8,040 nucleotides of DNA, taken from NCBI GenBank assembly GCA_902495955.1, contig CABUZE010000032.1, positions 1 through 8,040 of the forward strand, read 5' to 3'. Positions 1-5,020 of this stretch are shown here, in pieces. This stretch comes from an uncultured Collinsella sp. Its GTDB lineage: Bacteria; Actinomycetota; Coriobacteriia; Coriobacteriales; Coriobacteriaceae. The notes beneath the pieces are model-generated. The model did not search any database. It was not told the origin of the DNA and worked only from the letters and a program-made list of their open reading frames with translations. How positions within the stretch are numbered: the stretch's first letter is position 1; every line of letters begins with the position of its first letter. Position numbers and translations under genes: made by a program.

Positions 1-262
1 CGGCAAACGAGATGCTCAGCATTCGGGCCACCTGATTAGAAGTTCCAACGCCATAGAAGTGCTCAAGGACGACAAGCGCCTCATGCGCCACAAACGTCTC
101 GACCACATGCGGCGACTCCTCATAGCACCATTGCGTCAACGGTCCCTCACTCGTCTGCCGAACTACCAAACCACCCATACCCGACGGCTCGCACGTTACC
201 AGCAGGTGCTGCCCACCCTCATCGCTCTGGAACAAAACAACCCTCTCATCGAACAGCTCCAT
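1..262 (-). CDS. Hypothetical protein, N-terminal 87 residues (cut by left window edge)
   Basis: An uninterrupted minus-strand reading frame starts at the ATG at 262-260 and runs off the left edge. It begins MELFDERVVLFQSDEGG and reaches ...NQVARMLSISFA at the edge. A purine-rich ribosome-binding site (AAAGGGG) lies 5 nt upstream; a GTG one codon earlier is an alternative start. The visible part is rich in acidic residues and Val/Leu, has no signal peptide or membrane segment, and includes two cysteines (C24, C46). I do not recognise the family. Its promoter region carries a LexA-like palindrome, so DNA-damage control is possible. That the frame is coding is supported by the start context, the upstream promoter-like elements and the preceding serS terminator; function is unknown. 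Confidence 0.72.
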   Translation of the reverse strand, partial: MELFDERVVLFQSDEGGQHLLVTCEPSGMGGLVVRQTSEGPLTQWCYEESPHVVETFVAHEALVVLEHFYGVGTSNQVARMLSISFA

Positions 263-295
263 CACATCCCCTTTCTCTTGCTCTTAGTTAGCAAA

Positions 296-335
296 AGCAT
301 AGCAGGTAGATGCATGTACACAGAACACCTGTTCG
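296..335 (-). promoter_or_regulatory. Putative promoter with LexA-like operator upstream of the left-edge gene
   Basis: Reading the minus strand, a -35-like TTCTGT (325-320) and a -10-like TATGCT (301-296) are separated by 18 nt, placing a transcription start about 30 nt before the ATG at 262. Overlapping the -35 is CGAACAGGTGTTCT (335-322), which fits the Gram-positive LexA/DinR consensus CGAACRNRYGTTYC at all but the last base and contains the inverted repeat GAACA-GG-TGTTC. An operator over the -35 is a classic position for repression. The match is read directly from sequence; LexA binding is inferred. Confidence 0.5.
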
Positions 336-381
336 TGTGTTTTCTATCGAGCTGTCCGCACGGCATGGTATAGCCGTACAC

Positions 382-410
382 AAAAAGGGCGCCCCTAAAA
401 GGAGCGCCCT
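382..410 (-). terminator. Rho-independent terminator of serS
   Basis: On the minus strand AGGGCGC pairs with GCGCCCT (410-386), with an inner CCT/AGG stem beyond a single mismatch and a 3-nt A/T loop, followed at once by a TTTTT run. It begins 24 nt after the serS stop codon, so it most likely ends the serS transcript and insulates the next gene on the left. Confidence 0.88.
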
Positions 411-433
411 CGCAAATCACCTATGCAGCTAGT

Positions 434-1717
434 TTACGCGACCGGCTCGATCTTCTCGAGGCCGCCCATGTAGGGACGCAGAACCTCGGGGATCGTGATG
501 GTGCCGTCGGCGTTCTGGTAGTTCTCCAGAATGGCAGCCATGGTACGACCAGCCGGCAGGCCGGAACCGTTAAGGGTGTGCAGGTAGCGCGAACCCTTGA
601 AATTCTCGGAGTCGCGATACTTGATGTTGGCGCGACGGGCCTGGAAGTCGCCGCAATTGGAGCAGGAGCTGATCTCCTTGTAGGCGTTGTAGCTCGGCAG
701 CCAAACCTCGATGTCGTAGGTCTGACGGGCAGAGAAGCCCAGGTCGCCGGTGCACAGGCTAATCACGCGATACGGCAGGCCCAGCTGCTGCAGCAGGTAC
801 TCGGCCTCGGCGGTCATGCTCTCGAGCTCCTCGTCGGACTCCTCCGGCTTGGCAAACTTGACCATCTCGACTTTGTCGAACTCGTGCTGGCGAATGATGC
901 CGCGGGTGTCGCGACCAGCGGAACCGGCCTCCTCGCGGAAGCAGGGGGTGAAGGCAGTGTAGCGGCGAGGCAGAGTGTCGGCGTCCAGAACCTCACCGGC
1001 ATGCAGGTTAGTCAGTACGACCTCGGCGGTAGGGATCAGGAAGTTGTCGCCCGAGACGTGATAGGCGTCGTCCTCAAATTTGGGCAGCTGGCCCGTGCCG
1101 AACATGGTCTGACGCTTGACGACGATGGGCGGCCACCACTCCTTGAAGCCACGGCTCGTGTGCGTGTCCAGGAAGAAGTTGATAAGGGCGCGCTCCAGGC
1201 GGGCGCCGGCGCCACCGAGAACGGTGAAGCGGCTGCCGGAGAGCTTGTTGCCACGCTCGAAGTCGAGGATGTCCAAATCGGTGCCCAGATCCCAGTGGGG
1301 CTTAAAGTCGAAGTCGAACTCGCGCGGGGTGCCCCAGCGGCGACGCTCGATGTTCTCGTCCTCGTCCTTACCGTACGGGGTAGCCTCGCACGGAATGTTG
1401 GGCAGGTGAGACATGAAGTCGTACTGCTCCTGCTCGAGAGCGGTACGGCGCTCGGCCAGACCGTCGATCTTCTCGTTGACGGCGCGCACGGCCTCCTTGG
1501 CGGCCTCGGCCTCGTCCTTCTTGCCCTCCTTCATCAGGGCGCCAATCTTCTTGGACTCGGCGTTACGCGTGGCCTGGAGCTCCTCGACCTCGGTGATGAC
1601 GGCACGACGCTCGTCGTCGAGCTCAAAGAACTTCTCGCGATCCCAAGACGTCTGGCGATTTGCCATGGCGGTATCGATGGCATCGGGGTTCTCGCGAACA
1701 AACTTGATATCAAGCAT
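434..1717 (-). CDS. serS: Seryl-tRNA synthetase
   Basis: Cytoplasmic class II aminoacyl-tRNA synthetase that activates serine with ATP and charges tRNA-Ser (and tRNA-Sec where present). The product is 427 residues, the usual bacterial SerRS length. Residues about 28-105 are the charged helical hairpin that reaches the tRNA long variable arm. The catalytic domain shows the serine-site TAEV (230-233), motif 2 with [15 protein letters not shown] (259-273) and motif 3 [18 protein letters not shown] (384-401). A CSNC pair at 352-355 sits in the [13 protein letters not shown] segment typical of the family. An in-frame ATG lies 27 nt upstream (1744), but ATG 1717 has a GGAGG site 5 nt before it and begins with the family-typical [11 protein letters not shown], so it is chosen. 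It is probably monocistronic: its own promoter upstream, terminator downstream. The roughly 50-nt leader is too short for a T-box. Confidence 0.97.
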   Translation of the reverse strand: MLDIKFVRENPDAIDTAMANRQTSWDREKFFELDDERRAVITEVEELQATRNAESKKIGALMKEGKKDEAEAAKEAVRAVNEKIDGLAERRTALEQEQYDFMSHLPNIPCEATPYGKDEDENIERRRWGTPREFDFDFKPHWDLGTDLDILDFERGNKLSGSRFTVLGGAGARLERALINFFLDTHTSRGFKEWWPPIVVKRQTMFGTGQLPKFEDDAYHVSGDNFLIPTAEVVLTNLHAGEVLDADTLPRRYTAFTPCFREEAGSAGRDTRGIIRQHEFDKVEMVKFAKPEESDEELESMTAEAEYLLQQLGLPYRVISLCTGDLGFSARQTYDIEVWLPSYNAYKEISSCSNCGDFQARRANIKYRDSENFKGSRYLHTLNGSGLPAGRTMAAILENYQNADGTITIPEVLRPYMGGLEKIEPVA

Positions 1718-1722
1718 TAGAT

Positions 1723-1727
1723 CCTCC
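1723..1727 (-). promoter_or_regulatory. Ribosome-binding site that fixes the serS start
   Basis: Minus-strand GGAGG, 5 nt before the ATG at 1717-1715. It supports this ATG over the upstream in-frame ATG at 1744, which would add nine non-conserved residues (MECISPEDL). Confidence 0.85.
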
Positions 1728-1774
1728 GGCGATATACATTCCACTTAGGTTGCAACCTTGTACATGTATGGGCA

Positions 1775-1804
1775 AGTATATACTTATGAGCGTTTACGAC
1801 CCAA
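1775..1804 (-). promoter_or_regulatory. Putative serS promoter
   Basis: On the minus strand, TTGGGT (1804-1799) and TATACT (1780-1775) are 18 nt apart; TATACT matches the -10 consensus at five of six positions. Transcription would start near 1768, giving a leader of about 50 nt. The -10 lies inside a perfect 12-bp palindrome (AAGTATATACTT, 1774-1785), so the same bases offer a -10-like TATACT on the plus strand for the divergent small gene. No mapping data; assigned by consensus only. Confidence 0.5.
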
Positions 1805-1828
1805 CTCAACTACGCAAGAAGGCACCCA

Positions 1829-2002
1829 ATGGACGCAGTTTTTTCCTTTTTGTTTGGCACCCGCACCGGTTTCGCCATCCTTTTCGCCGGCGGCATCCTG
1901 CTATTTGCGATTCTTGCCTTTGTGATGGAGAAGCGCACCCATAAAATGTATGTCGACCGCGGCCCCAAGTCCGAGGATGAGGAGGACAGCTTCTGGGACT
2001 AA
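1829..2002 (+). CDS. Small single-pass membrane protein, 57 residues
   Basis: A short plus-strand frame, divergent from serS, opens at ATG 1829 with an AAGAAGG ribosome-binding site 6 nt upstream and ends at TAA 2002. The product starts MDAVFSFLFGTRTGFAILFA. A hydrophobic helix spans about residues 13-33 (GFAILFAGGILLFAILAFVM). A basic stretch EKRTHK follows, then a strongly acidic tail (SEDEEDS) ending in FWD. The positive charge just after the helix suggests an N-out, C-in single-span protein. A strong terminator 52 nt after the stop, an isolated orientation and the coherent membrane-protein composition support it as real. I do not recognise a family, and no function can be assigned. The overlapping frame starting at 1750 encodes an implausible basic peptide and has no comparable ribosome-binding site. 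Confidence 0.75.
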   Translation: MDAVFSFLFGTRTGFAILFAGGILLFAILAFVMEKRTHKMYVDRGPKSEDEEDSFWD

Positions 2003-2040
2003 CCTGCCAAATAGAGACAGGCTTATTTTGGTCGGTTTTA
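2003..2040 (+). repeat. Imperfect intergenic direct repeat, copy 1
   Basis: Starts CCTGCCAAAT and ends CTTATTTTGGTCGGTTTTA. It aligns with 2125-2160 over CCTGC-AAAT and CTTATT..GGTC-GTTT-A, with a divergent centre. It lies directly after the stop of the small membrane-protein gene, before the terminator hairpin. Confidence 0.4.
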
Positions 2041-2053
2041 TCTGGGCAAACGC

Positions 2054-2097
2054 AAGCGCCCCGCAACTGGAATTGAGCCAGTTGCGGGGCGCTTTTT
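2054..2097 (+). terminator. Strong rho-independent terminator of the small membrane-protein gene
   Basis: A perfect 17-bp stem (AAGCGCCCCGCAACTGG, 2054-2070, with its complement at 2078-2094) encloses a 7-nt loop and runs into TTTTT on the plus strand. On the minus strand the same hairpin is followed by a poorer T tract (TTGCGTTTG), so it may also stop transcripts coming from proC. Confidence 0.93.
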
Positions 2098-2114
2098 GCT
2101 CAAGGTACAAAACC

Positions 2115-2129
2115 GCAGGAAAACCCTGC
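2115..2129 (-). terminator. Weak hairpin after proC, possible terminator
   Basis: On the minus strand GCAGG-GTTTT-CCTGC forms a 5-bp stem followed by GGTTTTG, 29 nt after the proC stop. The stem is short and the T run brief. It may act together with the stronger bidirectional hairpin at 2054-2094 to end proC transcripts. Confidence 0.3.
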
Positions 2130-2160
2130 AAAATGAATCTGTCCCTTATTGGTCAGTTTA
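2125..2160 (+). repeat. Imperfect intergenic direct repeat, copy 2
   Basis: Starts CCTGCAAAAT and ends CTTATTGGTCAGTTTA, matching copy 1 at 2003-2040 at both ends. Where copy 1 has GACAGG, this copy has CTGTCC, close to the reverse complement. The last three bases form the proC stop codon. The two copies flank the terminator hairpin. Confidence 0.4.
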
Positions 2161-2928
2161 CTGGAGAGTAGCGTCGATGGCCTTGACTAGGGCGCTGCGC
2201 ATGCCGGCGTCCTCGAGCGCGACGACGCCCTTGATGGTAGCACCGCCGGGCGAGCACACGGCATCCTTCATCGCTGCGGGATGCTGGCCGGTTGCAAGCT
2301 GCAGCTTTGCCGTACCCAGCACCATCTGGCTCACAATACGATAGGCATCGGCGCGCGGAATACCGTGTTTGACGGCCGCATCGCCCAGAGCCTCGATCGC
2401 CATGGCGACAAACGCCGGGGCGCAACCGCCCACAGTACCGCCCACAAACAGCAGGCTCGAATCGAGCTCGACCACCGTGCCAAGCTTTCCGAGCAGATCG
2501 AGCACCGTGGCACGCTGCTCATCGCTAAGCGTGGAAGCCTTCTCGCAGGCGATAACGCCCTCGCCCACCGAAACCGGCGTGTTGGGCACCGTCGAGATAT
2601 GAGCGACACCTGGCAGGACCTGTTCCCACTTGGCGCTATCCCAGGTCCAAGCGACCGAAAGGACGACCTTGTCGGCAAGCGCATCCTTGAGTGGAGCGAA
2701 GACCTTCTCGATCATGTACGGCTTGACCGCCGCAACCACGATATCGGACGCGGCAACAACCTCCGCCGCATCGTGGCAGGCAGCCATGCCCCGCGCCTCG
2801 CAACGCTCAACCAGAGCATCGTAGCGGCCTGCGCAGGCGCACATGTCGCCCGCGGCCACGCCGGCGGCAATCCAGCCATCGGCCATAGCGCTCGCCATAT
2901 TGCCAAAACCGACAAATCCGATCTTCAT
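2158..2928 (-). CDS. proC: Pyrroline-5-carboxylate reductase
   Basis: Catalyses the last step of proline synthesis, NAD(P)H-dependent reduction of 1-pyrroline-5-carboxylate to proline, in the cytoplasm. The 256-residue product opens with the Rossmann motif GFVGFGNMASAM (4-15). It has VKP (68-70) and PNTP (115-118) in the dinucleotide/substrate region. The C-terminal all-helical dimerisation domain carries the family signature HPAAMKDAVCSPGGATIKG (216-234). Length is slightly below the usual 260-280. SVAWTW at 91-96 replaces the more common small-residue S-x-A-A-G stretch, a possible local substitution. A GAGGA ribosome-binding site lies 9 nt before ATG 2928. It is downstream of rlmH with a 73-nt gap and in the same orientation, so it may share that transcript; I see no convincing promoter in the gap. 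Confidence 0.95.
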   Translation of the reverse strand: MKIGFVGFGNMASAMADGWIAAGVAAGDMCACAGRYDALVERCEARGMAACHDAAEVVAASDIVVAAVKPYMIEKVFAPLKDALADKVVLSVAWTWDSAKWEQVLPGVAHISTVPNTPVSVGEGVIACEKASTLSDEQRATVLDLLGKLGTVVELDSSLLFVGGTVGGCAPAFVAMAIEALGDAAVKHGIPRADAYRIVSQMVLGTAKLQLATGQHPAAMKDAVCSPGGATIKGVVALEDAGMRSALVKAIDATLQ

Positions 2929-3001
2929 ATCACACAGTCCTCTCAGATGCGTTCCTCAAAACGAAAGTCATTGTCCCACGCCATTGTTTCGTGTTGCCGA
3001 C

Positions 3002-3472
3002 CTACTTGTGATACGGCTCGCCACGGCTAATCTTGCAGGCGCGGTAGATCTGTTCCAGCAGCACCACGCGCGCCAGGTTGTGCGGCAAGGTAATACGTCC
3101 AAAGCTGAGCATCTCGTCGGCGCGGGCGCGCACGGCATCGCTCACGCCGTCCGATCCGCCGATTACAAAAGCGATGTCGCTGTTACCTCGCAGCATGAGC
3201 TCATCGAGACGGGTCGAGAGCTCCTCGCTCGAACGCTCCTTGCCCTCAATGGCCAGCAGAATCACATGTGCCCGCGGTGGCAGGGCAGCAAGAACCGCCG
3301 CGCCTTCTTTGTTGCGCGCGGCATCCACACCGCCCGCCTTGGCCGGATCGATATCGGCAACCTCGCGCATATCTACCTTGGCATAGGCGCCTAGGCGTTT
3401 GGTGTATTCGGCGCACGCGTCCTTCCAAAAGCGCTCTTTAAGCTTGCCAACGCAAACAACGGTATATTTCAC
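3002..3472 (-). CDS. rlmH: 23S rRNA (pseudouridine1915-N3)-methyltransferase RlmH
   Basis: SPOUT-class methyltransferase that uses S-adenosylmethionine to methylate N3 of pseudouridine 1915 in helix 69 of 23S rRNA, acting on assembled 70S ribosomes. The product is 156 residues, the typical length. The knotted cofactor-binding C-terminus is clear: LLAIEGKERSSEE (72-84), FVIGGSDGV (102-110), ITLPHNLARVVLLEQIYRA (127-145) and the hallmark end GEPYHK (151-156). The start is GTG (3472-3470), with AAGGAG about 9 nt upstream that overlaps the stop codon of the SPFH gene. The 6-nt spacing to that gene implies co-transcription and probably translational coupling. Confidence 0.96.
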   Translation of the reverse strand: MKYTVVCVGKLKERFWKDACAEYTKRLGAYAKVDMREVADIDPAKAGGVDAARNKEGAAVLAALPPRAHVILLAIEGKERSSEELSTRLDELMLRGNSDIAFVIGGSDGVSDAVRARADEMLSFGRITLPHNLARVVLLEQIYRACKISRGEPYHK

Positions 3473-3478
3473 GCGCGC

Positions 3479-4417
3479 TTACTCCTTCGACTCGCTTTGA
3501 ACTTTGCCAGCGGTCAGCATCTGCTCGAACATCGAGGCCGACTGCGAGAAATCGCTCGGCAGCACGACCGTCGAGGTTTTGCCCGTGCGAGCGAACTCCG
3601 TCATCATCTCGGACCACTGCGTAAACATGAACAGCTGGTTGGCCTCATCGTTGCCGCCGCCCGTCTCTTGGATGATCTCGAGCGAATCTTTGATGCCCAG
3701 CGCAATGGCCTTGCGCTGGTTGGCGATGCCCTCGCCCGCCTTTTCCATCGCCTCGGCCTCGGCGGTCGCCTCGGTGACGCGCTTGATGCGATCAGCCTCG
3801 GCGAGCTCCTGCGCAGCGGCGCGCTTTCGCTGGGCGGCGTTGATGTCGTTCATGGAGTTCTCGACCTCGGTCGGCAGCGCGATCTTGGTGATAAGTGTCG
3901 ACACGAGGGTGAAGCCGTAGGCGGCCATCTGCTCGGACACGGTGGCGGTGACGTCCTTGGCGATATCGTCTTTTTTGGCAAAGACCTCATCGAGCGTGTA
4001 GACGGGGATGGAAGAGCGCAGGGCATCGGTGATGAAGTCACGCATTTGGTCGACGGGCTCCTGCAGCATGTAGTAGCTCTTGTAGATGCCCGAATCTGCC
4101 GGGCCGGCGCCCATGTCATAGCTTACGTGGTACTGAGCAGAGACCTCAAGGCCGATGGTCACGTTGTCCTGGGTCTTAACGTCGATGCCAAAACCGTTTT
4201 TCATGGTGCGCAGACTCACCGTGGCGGCCTTGCGGTCGATCACGGGCACCTTCATGTGGAAGCCCGCGTTGACGATGCGGTTGAACTTGCCCAAGCGCTC
4301 GATGATCACAGCATGCTGCTGCTCAACGACATAGCAGGCGTTGGGGAGCAGTAGCAACAAAATAATGATGGGAAGTAGAAAGCTCGTAGGGGCAGCGATG
4401 ATACCGGACAACAGCAT
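3479..4417 (-). CDS. SPFH/stomatin-domain membrane protein (HIR-like)
   Basis: Predicted membrane-anchored scaffold of the SPFH (stomatin/prohibitin/flotillin/HflK-C) superfamily, whose members oligomerise and organise membrane microdomains or associated proteases. Of 312 residues, about 12-26 form a very hydrophobic anchor (FLLPIIILLLLLP). The SPFH domain follows (about 30-205: QQHAVIIERLGKFNRIVNAG, VKTQDNVTIGL). Next is an Ala/Glu-rich coiled coil (about 190-245, NDINAAQRKRAAAQELAEA). The C-terminal segment includes FTQWSEMM (265-272). The segments NDINAAQRKRAAAQELAEA and GIANQRKAIALGIKDS most resemble plant hypersensitive-induced-reaction proteins and their bacterial relatives. An in-frame ATG exists at 4438, but ATG 4417 has GAGGAG 5 nt upstream and is preferred. 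No NfeD-type protease partner is adjacent; the downstream partner is rlmH, 6 nt away. Exact cellular role unknown. Confidence 0.9.
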   Translation of the reverse strand: MLLSGIIAAPTSFLLPIIILLLLLPNACYVVEQQHAVIIERLGKFNRIVNAGFHMKVPVIDRKAATVSLRTMKNGFGIDVKTQDNVTIGLEVSAQYHVSYDMGAGPADSGIYKSYYMLQEPVDQMRDFITDALRSSIPVYTLDEVFAKKDDIAKDVTATVSEQMAAYGFTLVSTLITKIALPTEVENSMNDINAAQRKRAAAQELAEADRIKRVTEATAEAEAMEKAGEGIANQRKAIALGIKDSLEIIQETGGGNDEANQLFMFTQWSEMMTEFARTGKTSTVVLPSDFSQSASMFEQMLTAGKVQSESKE

Positions 4418-4422
4418 GGTTT

Positions 4423-4428
4423 CTCCTC
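4423..4428 (-). promoter_or_regulatory. Ribosome-binding site that fixes the SPFH gene start
   Basis: Minus-strand GAGGAG, 5 nt before ATG 4417. The upstream ATG at 4438 has no comparable site and would put a charged segment (LIRGET) before the membrane anchor. Confidence 0.75.
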
Positions 4429-4494
4429 TGATAAGCACACGTTGGGACTAGGATACCCGCACGAAGCAGCTATGTGACACCAACAAGAGGACCC

Positions 4495-4528
4495 GTGGGC
4501 AAAAAAGGCCAAATATGAGTACTGTCAC
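4495..4528 (+). repeat. Left 34-bp terminal inverted repeat
   Basis: Begins GTGGGCAAAAAA, has the variable triplet GGC, then CAAATATGAGTACTGTCAC. It pairs with 4680-4713 at 31 of 34 positions. Confidence 0.9.
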
Positions 4529-4679
4529 CAATTTAGTAGCAGCATTTTTGACGCAAAAACGCCCTATCGAACCCGAAATCCTTCCAAATTGACCTGTTTT
4601 GCCTCAAACTAGAGTCAAATTAACGTACATCTGTTGCGTAGGTTTCAGAATAATGAGCTTTAGAAATGCAACTATTCTT

Positions 4680-4713
4680 GTGACAGTACTCATATTTGAT
4701 GTTTTTTGCCCAC
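4680..4713 (-). repeat. Right 34-bp terminal inverted repeat
   Basis: Read on the minus strand it begins GTGGGCAAAAAA, has CAT as the variable triplet, then CAAATATGAGTACTGTCAC, mirroring 4495-4528. Confidence 0.9.
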
Positions 4714-4820
4714 TGGAGTTACGGACATACGAAATATCGGCATTGGATCCGTAATTACAGCCTGCCGGCGTCCTCGCCAGCTCGCTAAAAACGCTCCGCG
4801 TTTTCTTGACGCTCGCTCCT
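4714..4820. other. Intergenic segment without a recognised gene
   Basis: Lies between the inverted-repeat element and the tRNA-like remnant. The only structure I see is a 7-bp hairpin AAAACGC-TCC-GCGTTTT (4788-4804). The minus-strand open frame crossing it has no start signals or protein-like composition. It may be remodelled sequence left when the tRNA-like gene next to it lost its 5' part. Confidence 0.4.
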
Positions 4821-4850
4821 TCGCAGGTTCAAGTCCCCGCGATGGGCCCA
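4821..4850 (+). pseudogene. Possible tRNA 3'-end remnant (T-arm plus acceptor strand)
   Basis: The plus strand reads TCGCAGGTTCAAGTCCCCGC followed by GATGGGCCCA. GGTTCAAGTCC is a standard T-loop sequence, identical over 11 bases to that of the tRNA-Leu gene on the opposite strand. TCGC can pair with GCGA and GG with CC, with a central irregularity. The last bases would be an acceptor strand (TGGGCCC plus discriminator A). A terminator hairpin begins within about five bases, as after a real tRNA gene. No matching D-arm, anticodon arm or 5' acceptor strand (GGGCCCA) is found upstream, so this is at most a truncated relic. Confidence 0.35.
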
Positions 4851-4854
4851 TAAC

Positions 4855-4883
4855 AAAAAAGCCCCCATTGCTGGGAGCTTTTT
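4855..4883 (-). terminator. Terminator of tRNA-Leu, probably bidirectional
   Basis: On the minus strand AAAAAGC and GCTTTTT form the stem base, continued by a G-U pair and CCCA/TGGG around a 4-nt loop, ending in a T run. It starts 7 nt after the CCA end of the tRNA gene. On the plus strand the same hairpin has one C-A mismatch but also ends in TTTTT, so it could have served the tRNA-like remnant facing it. Confidence 0.85.
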
Positions 4884-4890
4884 CAATCAA

Positions 4891-4977
4891 TGGTGCGGGC
4901 GAAAGGACTTGAACCTTCATGGGGTTGCCCCCATACGGACCTGAACCGTACGCGTCTGCCAATTCCGCCACGCCCGC
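4891..4977 (-). tRNA. tRNA-Leu, anticodon CAG
   Basis: An 87-nt class II tRNA gene read on the minus strand. The acceptor arms GCGGGCG and CGCCCGC pair perfectly, followed by discriminator A and an encoded CCA. The D-arm region is TGGCGGAATTGGCAGACGC. The anticodon stem is TACGG/CCGTA with loop TTCAGGT, giving CAG, which reads CUG leucine codons. The long variable arm (TGGGGGCAACCCCA) is the leucine type, and the T-arm has GGTTCAAGTCC. It has its own upstream promoter and a downstream terminator and follows tatD by 43 nt. Confidence 0.98.
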
Positions 4978-4988
4978 GTGCAGGAATT

Positions 4989-5017
4989 AGAATAACGGAG
5001 CGCCACCGCGAACGCAA
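4989..5017 (-). promoter_or_regulatory. Putative tRNA-Leu promoter
   Basis: On the minus strand TTGCGT (5017-5012) and TATTCT (4994-4989) are exactly 17 nt apart. The -10 ends 11 nt before the mature tRNA 5' end, leaving a leader of about 4-5 nt, as usual for tRNA genes. It fits between the tatD stop and the tRNA. Confidence 0.6.
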
Positions 5018-5020
5018 GAA

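Larger units (their letters stand above)
4495..4713. mobile_element. Non-coding inverted-repeat element, MITE-like (219 bp)
   Basis: The ends are 34-bp inverted repeats: left 4495-4528, right 4680-4713. They are identical over the outer 12 bp (GTGGGCAAAAAA) and the inner 19 bp (CAAATATGAGTACTGTCAC), with three mismatches between. Weaker complementarity continues inward, for example TAGTAGCAGCATTTTTGACGC against TAGTTGCATTTCTAAAGC. The 151-bp interior is more A+T-rich than the surrounding genes and encodes no plausible protein. Size, long terminal repeats and intergenic position fit a miniature inverted-repeat transposable element. No convincing target-site duplication is visible at the flanks (accc / tgga), so an RNA-structure or regulatory role cannot be excluded. 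Confidence 0.55.

Noticed and set aside
59..373. A plus-strand open frame of 104 codons at the left edge
   Set aside because: It overlaps a better-supported minus-strand frame with a ribosome-binding site and promoter, and its His/Arg/Leu-rich product looks like an antisense shadow.
578..1720. A long plus-strand open frame of 380 codons opposite serS
   Set aside because: It lies fully antisense to a clear SerRS gene. Its Val/Leu/Gly/Ala-rich product is what high-G+C antisense frames give, and there is no ribosome-binding site or family motif.
1718..1800. A T-box riboswitch upstream of serS
   Set aside because: The predicted leader is only about 50 nt with no specifier hairpin, no T-box sequence and no leader terminator.
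1750..1944. A plus-strand open frame overlapping the small membrane-protein gene
   Set aside because: Different frame, no ribosome-binding site, and a His/Arg/Pro-rich product; the 1829-2002 frame gives a coherent membrane protein and ends just before the terminator.
2929..3001. A separate proC promoter in the rlmH-proC gap
   Set aside because: GACAAT on the minus strand is a weak -10 candidate without a convincing -35 at the right spacing; co-transcription with rlmH is at least as likely.
2281..3030. A plus-strand open frame of 249 codons opposite proC
   Set aside because: Antisense shadow rich in Arg and His; the opposite strand encodes an unmistakable ProC, and the frame lacks start signals.
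3497..4354. A plus-strand open frame of 285 codons opposite the SPFH gene
   Set aside because: Antisense shadow with His/Arg/Gly-rich composition; the minus-strand SPFH protein has clear domain motifs and a good start signal.
4690..4971. A minus-strand open frame starting MAELADAYGSGPYGG across the tRNA-Leu gene
   Set aside because: This peptide is the well-known spurious translation of a leucine tRNA gene. The frame overlaps the whole tRNA and its terminator.
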